From JAGQTE01 sp964648005 (GTDB lineage: Bacteria; Actinomycetota; Acidimicrobiia; Acidimicrobiales; Acidimicrobilacustridaceae), in assembly GCA_964648005.1 (NCBI GenBank), contig CAZYKR010000098.1, positions 1-13,859 of the forward strand: a DNA stretch of 13,859 nucleotides, written 5' to 3'. The notes below the pieces were generated by a model. It had not been told where the DNA came from. It saw only the letters and a program-made list of their open reading frames with translations, and searched no databases. Numbering within the stretch: the stretch's first letter is position 1; every line of letters starts with the position of its first letter. Shown piece after piece: positions 1 to 6,077 of this stretch. A program made the translations under genes and the position numbers.

Positions 1-356
1 GCGAGGGCGACGAGCACCAACCACCCCGCCAGGTCGGTGAGCGACTCACCGACGCGCCCTCGAGAGGTGGCTGCCCCTGGCGTCGGTGCTGGCGATCGGT
101 GCTGATCGACGGCGACGTCCTTGCGTGGCTCGAGGCGCAGGTCGACCAGGCGATACCACGCGACCGTGAACCCCAAGACGACGACGACGTCGGCGAGCAG
201 CAACCCGGCGAGGACCGTCGGCGATGCCTCGACCGCCGCCGCCAAGGGCCACATCGCGGCGATGGCCACCAGTGCCCCGACGCCGAATCTCCGCCGCCAT
301 GTGCGTCGCCGATTCGCGACGGAGTCTGTCGTGTCGCTCGTGTTCCCACCGTCCAC
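1..356 (-). CDS. Membrane protein, partial (C-terminus outside window)
   Basis: A minus-strand open frame starts at GTG 356 and runs off the left edge; about 118 residues are visible. After a polar, Arg-rich head (residues 1-23, with RRR at 16-18 and 21-23) there are two hydrophobic segments at about 24-42 (with MWPL) and 47-68 (with LLLADVVVVLG). A charged loop follows at 69-105, and a third hydrophobic stretch begins at about 109 (LAGWLVLVALA) at the window edge. The Arg-rich head suggests a cytoplasmic N-terminus. I do not recognise the family and infer no function. An in-frame TTG at 380 is an alternative start; I see no clear ribosome site for either. Other open frames here lack this hydrophobic pattern, which is why I prefer this reading. 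Confidence 0.6.
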   Translation of the reverse strand, partial: MDGGNTSDTTDSVANRRRTWRRRFGVGALVAIAAMWPLAAAVEASPTVLAGLLLADVVVVLGFTVAWYRLVDLRLEPRKDVAVDQHRSPAPTPGAATSRGRVGESLTDLAGWLVLVAL

Positions 357-444
357 CGCAGCAGTATGGACGATGCCCAACTGGTACCGTCGTGCGTGTT
401 GATGCTGCCGTGATGTGCGGTGGCGTCTCCGGCGGAGGTGCGCG

Positions 445-1410
445 ATGAGCGCGAGACGAGCAGCGGGCGTCGCTGTGGTGGCCGCGGTGATCGCAGTGGT
501 GGCCGTGGCCTGCGTCGTCCCGCCCGTGGTCCCGCCACCTACCTCGACGACGTCCACGTCATCGACCTCGTCGACGGACACGACGGTTTCCAGCACCACC
601 GCGCCGACGCTCCCGCCCGAACCGGTCGGCTTCGGGTGGGGGGTCTACGAGATGCCGCAGACCAACGTGGTGCCGGCAGGTCAGGGTGGCCGCACATGGG
701 TGTCGGCGCCGGCGAGCGCGGCCGGCGAGGAGATCCGGCTGGTGTGGGGATGCGGGTACGTGACCCTGGTGGACACCACGGTCGAGCTCACCGACCTCGG
801 CGACGGCACCGCCGGTGCCAGCATCGCCATCCCCGATGAGATCGCCGACGGCGGGTACCTCTACTGCTCGCTGTGGGAGTTTGCCCCGCCGTCGCTCCCG
901 GCCGCCGAGGCCCGAGCCTTCATGCAGTGGTCGAACCCCAGCACCTGGATGGTGTCGGTGACCCACGGCGTCGCGGGGCCGCCGACCGATTCGGTTGCCC
1001 TCCGCACGAGCACGCCGCCGAGCATCCAGTTCGTGCCCGGCGCAGGGTCGCCCTTCTACAACATGGCCGTCATCCAGGCGAAGGGCTACGCCGCCGGCCA
1101 GCAGGTGCGCCTCACCATCGACTGTCCGTTGTCGGGCGGCCTGGTGCTCGACGCCGAGGCGACCTTCTCGACCGGCTCGAACCCGCGTGCGATCGTGGCG
1201 CTGCCCCCGGACTTCCTGACCATGTGGAACGCCGCGATCCCCGGCGACCCGAACACGCTGGCCGATCGGATGTGTCGCATCGCCGAGACGACACCGGCAT
1301 CGTTCCCCGCGCCGAACGCCTGGTCGATGCTCGAGTCGCCCGCCAGCTTCAGCGGCGGCACGTCGACGTCGTCCGGCGTGACACTGTCGATCACCCACCC
1401 GGCTGCCTGA
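445..1410 (+). CDS. Secreted lipoprotein with a duplicated two-cysteine domain
   Basis: The protein has 321 residues. ATG 445 is chosen because a good ribosome site (GGAGGTG, 434-440) lies just upstream; an in-frame start at 415 would add ten Arg-rich residues. Residues 1-22 form a lipoprotein signal peptide (Arg 4-5, hydrophobic core, AVAC lipobox) with lipidation expected at Cys23. A Pro/Ser/Thr linker spans about 26-60. Two similar domains follow. Domain one (62-175) has AGEEIRLVWGC, a second Cys at 141 and ends VSVTHG. Domain two (about 193-319) has AGQQVRLTIDC, a second Cys at 277 and ends LSITHP. Each Cys pair (103/141 and 227/277) could form a disulphide outside the cell. The fold looks like beta sandwich, but I recognise no family and no catalytic motif. 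It converges on the acyltransferase gene. A possible -10 box, TACCGT, lies at 385-390. Confidence 0.82.
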   Translation: MSARRAAGVAVVAAVIAVVAVACVVPPVVPPPTSTTSTSSTSSTDTTVSSTTAPTLPPEPVGFGWGVYEMPQTNVVPAGQGGRTWVSAPASAAGEEIRLVWGCGYVTLVDTTVELTDLGDGTAGASIAIPDEIADGGYLYCSLWEFAPPSLPAAEARAFMQWSNPSTWMVSVTHGVAGPPTDSVALRTSTPPSIQFVPGAGSPFYNMAVIQAKGYAAGQQVRLTIDCPLSGGLVLDAEATFSTGSNPRAIVALPPDFLTMWNAAIPGDPNTLADRMCRIAETTPASFPAPNAWSMLESPASFSGGTSTSSGVTLSITHPAA

Positions 1411-1443
1411 GGAGCGGACCGGCAGCGCCCGCCGACGCCGACC

Positions 1444-3453
1444 TCAGCGCTCGACGCGGCCCTGGGCGGCCAGCTCGAGCAGCTGCGGGCCGAGCCAGTC
1501 GGCGACGATGTCCGATGCCGGATCGGACAGGTGCGTGCCGTCCGGCCGGGCGTCCTCCAGCCCGAAGAGCTGTTTGGTGAACGTCCCGTCCGGGCAGACC
1601 AGGTCGTGGAACTCGATGATGTCGACGACGTCGGGCCGCTGGGCCTGCAGCGCCGGGATGAGGTCCTCGTTCATGTGGGTCGGGTCCTCGCCGAAGTCCT
1701 GCAGCTCGTAGCAGGCGTTGTCGAACCAGGCGATGCGCGCCCCGTTGGCCGACAGCACGTCGACCGCCTCGACGTACTCGTCCACCAGGTACTGGTCGAA
1801 GACCGGGTCGCCGTAGAACTTGAAGTCGTCCCACTCCGGCAGCTTGCGCTCGATCCAGTCCCAGCCGCCGCTCATCACGACCACGACATCGGGGTCGAAC
1901 GCCGCCACCGCCTCGCTCCAGCGGCGGTCCCAGTCCTCGCACGAGGTGGTGTCGACCGGGAAGTTCACCTCGCCCCCGCGCACGATGCCGCAACCGGCCA
2001 GCGCGTTCGACCACACCACGGCCTCGCCGGTCCGGTCGTCCCAGCGTTCGATGCCGAGGCCGAGCACGTACGCCTGCGAGTCGCCGACGATCAGAACGCG
2101 GGGCTTGCCGTCTTCGGCGGCGGGCATCGGCCGCCATTCCGACCCCGAGCCGTCGCTGCCCAGGTTCACCTCCGGCGGGGGCGGGTTGAGCGTCACGAGC
2201 ACGAAGCCCACGACGACCAGCGCGAACGACGCCGGCGCCACGATCCACGGGGTGCGACCGGTGAGGCGCTCGCCGACGCGGATGGGGTGCTCGAAGAACC
2301 GGTTCGACACGTACGCCAGCCCCATCGTCAGCACGAACAGGAAGGCGAACAGCGACCAGCCCGACAGCGGCACGCCGAAGCGCTCCATCCGTTCGGGCGT
2401 GAAGGTCAAGAACAGCGGCCAGTGGAACAGGTACCCGCCGTAGCTGAGCATGCCGATCTCGCGCAGCGCCCGGAACGACAGCAGCCGACGCGCCAACCCG
2501 CCCGGCACCGAGATCGACACGATCAGCAGGCAGCTGAGCAACCCGTACGCCGGCAGCCCGCCCCGATACAGCCAGGTGTCGGTGCGCTCGACCGTGAGCG
2601 TCATGGCGATGATCAGCGCCAGCGCCGGGATGCCGAGCCACTGCAGCACCCGCACCGTGCCCGGCCGGTCGCCGGGCTTCCACAGGTGCACGACGACGGC
2701 CAGGAGCACCCCGGCCGTGAGCTCGGGCAGCCGGGTGTCGGTGCCGAAGTAGATGCGGTCGACGGGAGCGCCGTTGGCGTAGAGCCAGACGCCCCACGCG
2801 GCGGCGACGGCGGTGACGCCGGCCAGCGCCCAAGCGACGACGCGCCAGTTGCGCTTGCCCCACACGAGCAGCCCGATCAGCAGCAACGGGAACACGATGT
2901 AGAACTGCTCTTCGATGCTGAGCGTCCAGAAGTGCTGCACGGGCGACGGCGAGGCGAACAGGTCGGCGTAGTTGCGGTCGCCGATGATGAAGGCCCAGTT
3001 CGCCACGTAGAACAGTGCCGAGATGCCGTCGGTGCGCAGCGTCGCCAACTGGCTGGGGTCGGCGAGCACGGCGCCGAACACGACGACGCCCAGCAGGGTG
3101 ATGACGGCGCCGGGCATGAGCCGCCGGAACCGGCGCGACCAGAAGGCCGAGAGGCTGACGCTGCCGTTGCCCTCCTGCTCCTTGATGAGCAGCGACATGA
3201 TCAAGAATCCCGACAGCGTGAAGAACGTCGACACCCAGAAGAACCCGCCCTTGGCCCACGGCACCCCGAAGTGGCTGAGCATGACGAACGTCAGGCCGAC
3301 GCCGCGGATGCCGTCGAAGCCGGGCTGGTAGGCGAGGCGTTGACGCTGCGCCGGGTACGTGGCGTCACCCGAGGGCGCGTCCCTCGGTGGTTGCGGTTCA
3401 CCCCCGGCCGGTGGGTGTCCGTCGGCGTCGTCGGTGACGACCGGCCCAGCCAC
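1444..3453 (-). CDS. Membrane O-acyltransferase (AT3) fused to an SGNH domain
   Basis: The protein has 669 residues from GTG 3453; no other Met or GTG codon lies between it and Met58, so the start is fairly constrained. Residues 1-40 are a polar cytoplasmic head. From residue 42 comes an acyltransferase-3 (OafA/YrhL) domain with the Arg-X10-His motif (R50, H61) and FFTLSGFLI, followed by about ten membrane helices up to about residue 430, including LSIEEQFYIVFPLLL. The last 220 residues form an SGNH hydrolase-like domain: GDS at 457-459 (nucleophile Ser459) and a DGTH block (D638, H641). Family knowledge: such fusions pass acyl groups, often acetyl, across the membrane and onto cell-surface sugars or peptidoglycan. 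The actual acceptor cannot be read from this sequence, and no polysaccharide cluster is nearby. The start is 58 bases from the divergent rpiB-like gene. Confidence 0.92.
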   Translation of the reverse strand: MAGPVVTDDADGHPPAGGEPQPPRDAPSGDATYPAQRQRLAYQPGFDGIRGVGLTFVMLSHFGVPWAKGGFFWVSTFFTLSGFLIMSLLIKEQEGNGSVSLSAFWSRRFRRLMPGAVITLLGVVVFGAVLADPSQLATLRTDGISALFYVANWAFIIGDRNYADLFASPSPVQHFWTLSIEEQFYIVFPLLLIGLLVWGKRNWRVVAWALAGVTAVAAAWGVWLYANGAPVDRIYFGTDTRLPELTAGVLLAVVVHLWKPGDRPGTVRVLQWLGIPALALIIAMTLTVERTDTWLYRGGLPAYGLLSCLLIVSISVPGGLARRLLSFRALREIGMLSYGGYLFHWPLFLTFTPERMERFGVPLSGWSLFAFLFVLTMGLAYVSNRFFEHPIRVGERLTGRTPWIVAPASFALVVVGFVLVTLNPPPPEVNLGSDGSGSEWRPMPAAEDGKPRVLIVGDSQAYVLGLGIERWDDRTGEAVVWSNALAGCGIVRGGEVNFPVDTTSCEDWDRRWSEAVAAFDPDVVVVMSGGWDWIERKLPEWDDFKFYGDPVFDQYLVDEYVEAVDVLSANGARIAWFDNACYELQDFGEDPTHMNEDLIPALQAQRPDVVDIIEFHDLVCPDGTFTKQLFGLEDARPDGTHLSDPASDIVADWLGPQLLELAAQGRVER

Positions 3454-3497
3454 GGCGGACAGCCTGCCACGCCGGCATCGTCGCGATGGAGCACGGC

Positions 3498-3503
3498 TAC
3501 GCT
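3498..3503 (+). promoter_or_regulatory. Putative -10 box for the rpiB-like gene
   Basis: TACGCT fits the actinobacterial TANNNT -10 pattern and sits 8 bases before GTG 3512. The transcript would then begin at or next to the start codon, giving a leaderless mRNA; no ribosome site is visible. No convincing -35 box is seen. Confidence 0.5.
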
Positions 3504-3511
3504 GCACCACC

Positions 3512-3967
3512 GTGCGTGTTGCGTTCGGCACCGACGAGACGACAGCGGTGACCGACGCCATGCGGGCCCACCTGACCGATGCGGGACACGACGTCGTGCT
3601 GGTCGCCGCCGACGACCCGTGGCCCGACGTCGGGCACGCGGTCGGCCGAGCCGTCGCTGCTGGCGACGTGGACTGCGGTGTCGTGTGCTGCTGGACCGGC
3701 ACCGGTGTGTCCATCGCCGCCAACAAGGTGCCGGGTGTGCGCGCCGCGCTGTGCACCGACGCCGAGACCGCTCGGGGCGCCCGCCGCTGGAACGATGCCA
3801 ACGTGCTCGCCGTCGGGTTGCGGCTCACCTCCGCCACGGTGGCCGCCGAGCTGCTCGACGCCTTCTGCAGCACCGGACCGGATGCCGACGAGGCCGCCGC
3901 CATCGCTCGGGTCGAGGCCGTTGCCGACCAGACCGACCCGTCCGCGCAGCCTGGCAGGGCTGGCTAG
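3512..3967 (+). CDS. RpiB/LacA/LacB-family sugar-phosphate isomerase, altered active site
   Basis: The protein has 151 residues, the usual RpiB size. The family signature is clear: AFGTD at 4-8, WTGTGVSIAANKVPGVRAALC at 61-81, and NDANVLAVGLR at 94-104. RpiB enzymes interconvert ribose 5-phosphate and ribulose 5-phosphate in the cytosol; LacAB act on galactose 6-phosphate. Cys60 lines up with the catalytic Cys of E. coli-type RpiB. Two usual histidines are absent: the DH near the N-terminus reads D8-E9, and the H of the R-x-HNDAN block reads W93. This suggests another substrate or a variant mechanism, so I give no gene symbol. Start GTG 3512 fits both the N-terminal beta strand and the -10 box just upstream. 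The GYD gene begins 10 bases after its stop. Confidence 0.88.
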   Translation: MRVAFGTDETTAVTDAMRAHLTDAGHDVVLVAADDPWPDVGHAVGRAVAAGDVDCGVVCCWTGTGVSIAANKVPGVRAALCTDAETARGARRWNDANVLAVGLRLTSATVAAELLDAFCSTGPDADEAAAIARVEAVADQTDPSAQPGRAG

Positions 3968-3970
3968 GGT
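3965..3970 (+). promoter_or_regulatory. Putative -10 box for the GYD gene
   Basis: TAGGGT overlaps the TAG stop codon of the rpiB-like gene and ends 6 bases before ATG 3977. This implies a leaderless transcript for the GYD gene, in addition to any read-through from the gene upstream. Confidence 0.5.
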
Positions 3971-3976
3971 GTCGTG

Positions 3977-4279
3977 ATGCCCACGTTCGTGATGCTCTCG
4001 ATCCTCGGTCCCGACGGCTCCGCGACGCTGCGCGAGAAGCCGGCCCGCATCCGCGAGGTCAACGCCGAGGTGGAGTCGATGGGCGGCCGGGTCGTCCACC
4101 AGTACGCGCTGCTCGGGCAGTGGGACTTCCTCAACATCATCGAGGCACCCGACGAGGTGACCATGGCCCGCATCGCCACCGAACTGGCGTCGCGCGGCAC
4201 GCTCAAGACCCGCACGCTCGTGGCGATCGAGGTCGATGATCTGATCGAGAAGCTCGAGTCCGGGCGCGCCGACGACTGA
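3977..4279 (+). CDS. GYD-domain protein
   Basis: The protein has 100 residues and is a stand-alone GYD domain, a small ferredoxin-like alpha/beta fold of unknown function found in many bacteria. What supports this is the N-terminal strand (PTFVMLSILGPDG), the block GGRVVHQYALLGQWDFLNIIE (the naming motif here reads GQWD, with Trp in place of Tyr) and APDEVTMARIATELASRGTLKTRTL after it. The tail (EVDDLIEKLESGRADD) is a charged helix. No catalytic residues are known for the family. Start ATG 3977 is preferred; GTG 3974 directly before it is the alternative. It follows the rpiB-like gene closely but has its own putative -10 box, and it converges on the small gene at 4310-4615. Confidence 0.85.
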   Translation: MPTFVMLSILGPDGSATLREKPARIREVNAEVESMGGRVVHQYALLGQWDFLNIIEAPDEVTMARIATELASRGTLKTRTLVAIEVDDLIEKLESGRADD

Positions 4280-4281
4280 CT

Positions 4282-4296
4282 CGGCACCCCGTGCCG
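4282..4296. terminator. Short hairpin between convergent genes
   Basis: CGGCAC-CCC-GTGCCG forms a six-base-pair GC stem with a three-base loop in the 30-base gap between the GYD gene and the convergent small gene. It has no T-run on either side, so a bidirectional terminator is only plausible. Confidence 0.4.
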
Positions 4297-4309
4297 GATC
4301 ACCGTCCGG

Positions 4310-4615
4310 TCACATCCACCAGGTGTTGCGCTTGCGCTCGCGCCGGACGTGCTGCACCGGCACGATGCTCGGCAGCAGCACCTCGTCCGAGCTGCGCTGC
4401 AAGCGGTAGCCGGCGTTCGACGCCGACACCACGACGAAGCCACCCGACCACCGCTGGTCCAACGTCGAGCGCACCTCGACCCGCGCCCCCTCGGGGAGCA
4501 GGTCGGACGGTGGCTCGGCCGCCGCGGCGTCGGAGGGTGTCGTGGGTGTCGGTGCCATGGTCGCGTCGACCGGTCGCTGGCGGTTGGTGTCGACTGCGCT
4601 GTCCGTCATCACCAT
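4310..4615 (-). CDS. Small conserved hypothetical protein with a basic Trp-Trp tail
   Basis: The protein has 101 residues from ATG 4615. The start is supported by GGGGAG seven bases upstream and by a promoter-like pair further up (TTGGCT and CACACT). Residues 1-40 are Ala/Pro/Thr-rich and probably disordered. Residues from about 41 (LPEGARVEVRSTLDQRWSGG) to 91 form a compact beta-rich module with the look of a Tudor/SH3-like barrel: VEVRS, WSGGFVVV, GYRLQRSSDEVLLPSIVP. It ends in a basic cluster (RRERKR) and NTWWM. From memory, similar modules with the same ending occur in other Acidimicrobiia, but I know of no function. ATG 4609 is an alternative start. Confidence 0.68.
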   Translation of the reverse strand: MVMTDSAVDTNRQRPVDATMAPTPTTPSDAAAAEPPSDLLPEGARVEVRSTLDQRWSGGFVVVSASNAGYRLQRSSDEVLLPSIVPVQHVRRERKRNTWWM

Positions 4616-4653
4616 GAGGTTGCTCCCCGACGTGTCATCTCATCCCGCCGTCG

Positions 4654-4682
4654 AGTGTGCCACCCACATCGCGCTCAGCCAA
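4654..4682 (-). promoter_or_regulatory. Putative promoter for the 4310-4615 gene
   Basis: Read on the minus strand, TTGGCT (4682-4677) and CACACT (4659-4654) are separated by exactly 17 bases. Transcription would start near 4648, giving a leader of about 30 bases that contains the GGGGAG ribosome site. This differs from the leaderless neighbours. Confidence 0.4.
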
Positions 4683-4739
4683 GGGGGTCGGCCCGACATT
4701 CTGGCCGAGTTCGCGCGCTGTTCACACGTACGGAAGGTT

Positions 4740-5189
4740 TCAGGTGTTCACCCAGCCGGTGGCGTCGATGCGCACAGGCACGGCGAGCGCGTTGGCGACC
4801 GTGCAGTCTCGGTGGGCGAGCTCGACCAGGCGATCGAGTCGTTCCCGAGGCACGGCGACCGTCGTCGTGATCGTCGGCCGTAGCTCGATGGCGGTGATCA
4901 CCGCCGGCCGGGTCGACCGATCGACCAACGCACTGGCGTCGTCGGCGTAGGCGATCACCTCGATCCTCGCCCGCGCCGCCACGTTGAGGAACGACAGGAG
5001 CTGGCACGACGCCACCGCGGCGAGCAGCAGCGCGTCGGCGGTGAGGTGGACGCCGTCGCCGCCGAACGTTGCGTCGGCGGTCAGGTCGAGCGTGGCCGGC
5101 ACCCCGTCGATCGAGAGGGTGTGGTCCCGTCCGAACGCTGCCGGTCCCGCGCCCGTCGATCCGGACCACGACAGCGCGGCCCGCGTCAC
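4740..5189 (-). CDS. OsmC/Ohr-family protein
   Basis: The protein has 149 residues, the normal length for the family. OsmC and Ohr proteins are dimeric cytosolic thiol peroxidases that reduce organic hydroperoxides, using two cysteines at the dimer interface. Both are here in the expected settings: Cys62 in LLLAAVASCQLLSFLNVAA and Cys129 in LVELAHRDCTVANAL. The segment RARIEVIAYADDASALVD matches the strand after the central helix. The N-terminus (ALSWSG, then GRDHTLSIDG) fits the OsmC subgroup more than Ohr. The start is GTG 5189, whose GTGA overlaps the TGA stop of the unknown gene upstream, so the two are almost certainly translated together. No peroxide regulator gene is adjacent, and the physiological substrate is unknown. 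Confidence 0.9.
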   Translation of the reverse strand: MTRAALSWSGSTGAGPAAFGRDHTLSIDGVPATLDLTADATFGGDGVHLTADALLLAAVASCQLLSFLNVAARARIEVIAYADDASALVDRSTRPAVITAIELRPTITTTVAVPRERLDRLVELAHRDCTVANALAVPVRIDATGWVNT

Positions 5190-5971
5190 CCGGCCTCCAG
5201 CAGCCGCAGCCCGTGCGCGACGAAGGCGCTGGCAGCGGCCGTCGGATCGGGCGCGGCCGCCAGGGTCTCGTAGCTGGCGACGGCGCCGAACGGGGCATTC
5301 CAGTAGTCACCGTCGCCTGGCCGCTCGGCGCTCCACGGTCCGACGTACACGTACGGGCTCGGGTGCGCGGCGTCGCCGGGGGAGACGCCGACGTTCGCCC
5401 GGGTGGCGCCGACGGCGAGGTCGACGGCGAGGTCGAAGTGCTCGGGCCACAGCTGCACGACCGAGGCGTCGCGGGGCGCGTCGGACAGCGCCGTGTCGAG
5501 GACCTGGCCGCCGAGCCGGTACCAGGCCCACAGCGCCGTGGCGGACGCCGGGTCGAGCCAGACCGGCGCGTCGACGTCGCCGGCCGGCGGCGTGTCGTGG
5601 CCGACGTCGAACGGTGCGTGCAGGTCGACACCGGCGAACGCCGCTGCCTCGGCGAGCGTGGCACCGTCGAGGTGCAGGTGCGTCGTGCGCGCCCCGTCGG
5701 TGGTGCGGCGCTCGAGCAGCAGCGTCGTGCCGGCGATACGCAGCGTCTGCTCGTCATCACCGAACTGCGGGGTGGCGATGCCGTCGGCGCTCGGGCGCAG
5801 CCCGAAGCGGCCCGACGCAGCGAAGCGGGCACGAGCCAGCACGTGGGTCGCCACGCGTTGCACGGTGGCGACGTCGTCGGCGAACGTCGGCGGCAGCGCC
5901 GTCAGCGATCCAGGCGGGGCGCCGGCCTCGGCAGCGGGTTCAGCGGACGTCGGGTCTTCCGTGGCGGCCAT
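5186..5971 (-). CDS. Conserved hypothetical protein coupled to OsmC
   Basis: The protein has 261 residues from ATG 5971 and no membrane segment or signal peptide. Residues 1-30 are Ala/Pro/Glu-rich and probably flexible. The rest looks like one globular alpha/beta domain with distinctive blocks: DVATVQRVATHVLARARF (helix, about 41-58), GLRPSADGIATPQFG, LWPEHFDLAVDLAVGATRANVGVSPGD, PYVYVGPWS and DYWNAPFGAVASY near the end. From memory, proteins with the WPEHFDLA and YVYVGPW blocks recur in actinobacteria as hypothetical proteins; I cannot name a family. Its stop overlaps the start of the OsmC gene, suggesting a shared role, perhaps in stress response, but no catalytic motif is evident. CACACT six bases before the ATG may be a -10 box for a leaderless transcript. 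Confidence 0.8.
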   Translation of the reverse strand: MAATEDPTSAEPAAEAGAPPGSLTALPPTFADDVATVQRVATHVLARARFAASGRFGLRPSADGIATPQFGDDEQTLRIAGTTLLLERRTTDGARTTHLHLDGATLAEAAAFAGVDLHAPFDVGHDTPPAGDVDAPVWLDPASATALWAWYRLGGQVLDTALSDAPRDASVVQLWPEHFDLAVDLAVGATRANVGVSPGDAAHPSPYVYVGPWSAERPGDGDYWNAPFGAVASYETLAAAPDPTAAASAFVAHGLRLLEAG

Positions 5972-5977
5972 CGTCCC

Positions 5978-5983
5978 AGTGTG
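5978..5983 (-). promoter_or_regulatory. Possible -10 box for the 5186-5971 gene
   Basis: CACACT on the minus strand lies six bases before ATG 5971, in the position of the other leaderless -10 boxes here. It departs from TANNNT at the first base, so the call is weaker. Confidence 0.3.
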
Positions 5984-6006
5984 GCGTGCGCGGGGCCGGA
6001 CGCGAC

Positions 6007-6033
6007 GGTGCGGGTGGCCAGGCCACCCGCACC
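6007..6033 (-). terminator. Strong perfect hairpin downstream of the His-rich membrane gene
   Basis: GGTGCGGGTGGCC and its exact reverse complement GGCCACCCGCACC flank a single central base, a perfect inverted repeat of 13-base arms. Physically it would fold as about 11 GC-rich pairs with a five-base loop. It lies 45 bases past the stop of the gene at 6078-7709 and upstream of the next minus-strand gene, so it probably ends transcription of the former. There is no T-run, as is common in high-GC actinobacteria. Confidence 0.65.
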
Positions 6034-6077
6034 ATCTGATGTCCCCCCCGGGAACGTTGGCCGACGAGCGGTGGTTG

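Noticed and set aside
1..413. Plus-strand frames at 99-413 and 121-402
   Set aside because: They are Arg/Pro/Asp-rich with no pattern, whereas the minus-strand frame shows clean hydrophobic segments.
1411..1443. Terminator between the lipoprotein and the acyltransferase
   Set aside because: I looked for a stem in this 33-base convergent gap and saw none worth calling.
1391..3259. Minus-strand frame of 622 codons overlapping the acyltransferase in another frame
   Set aside because: Its composition is Arg/Ala/Gly-rich without motifs, and it shares the strand with the true gene one frame away.
1531..4239. Very long plus-strand open frame (902 codons) opposite the acyltransferase
   Set aside because: It is antisense to a protein with clear AT3 and SGNH motifs, is low-complexity (Arg, Gln, His, Val-rich) and matches the known artefact of high third-position GC.
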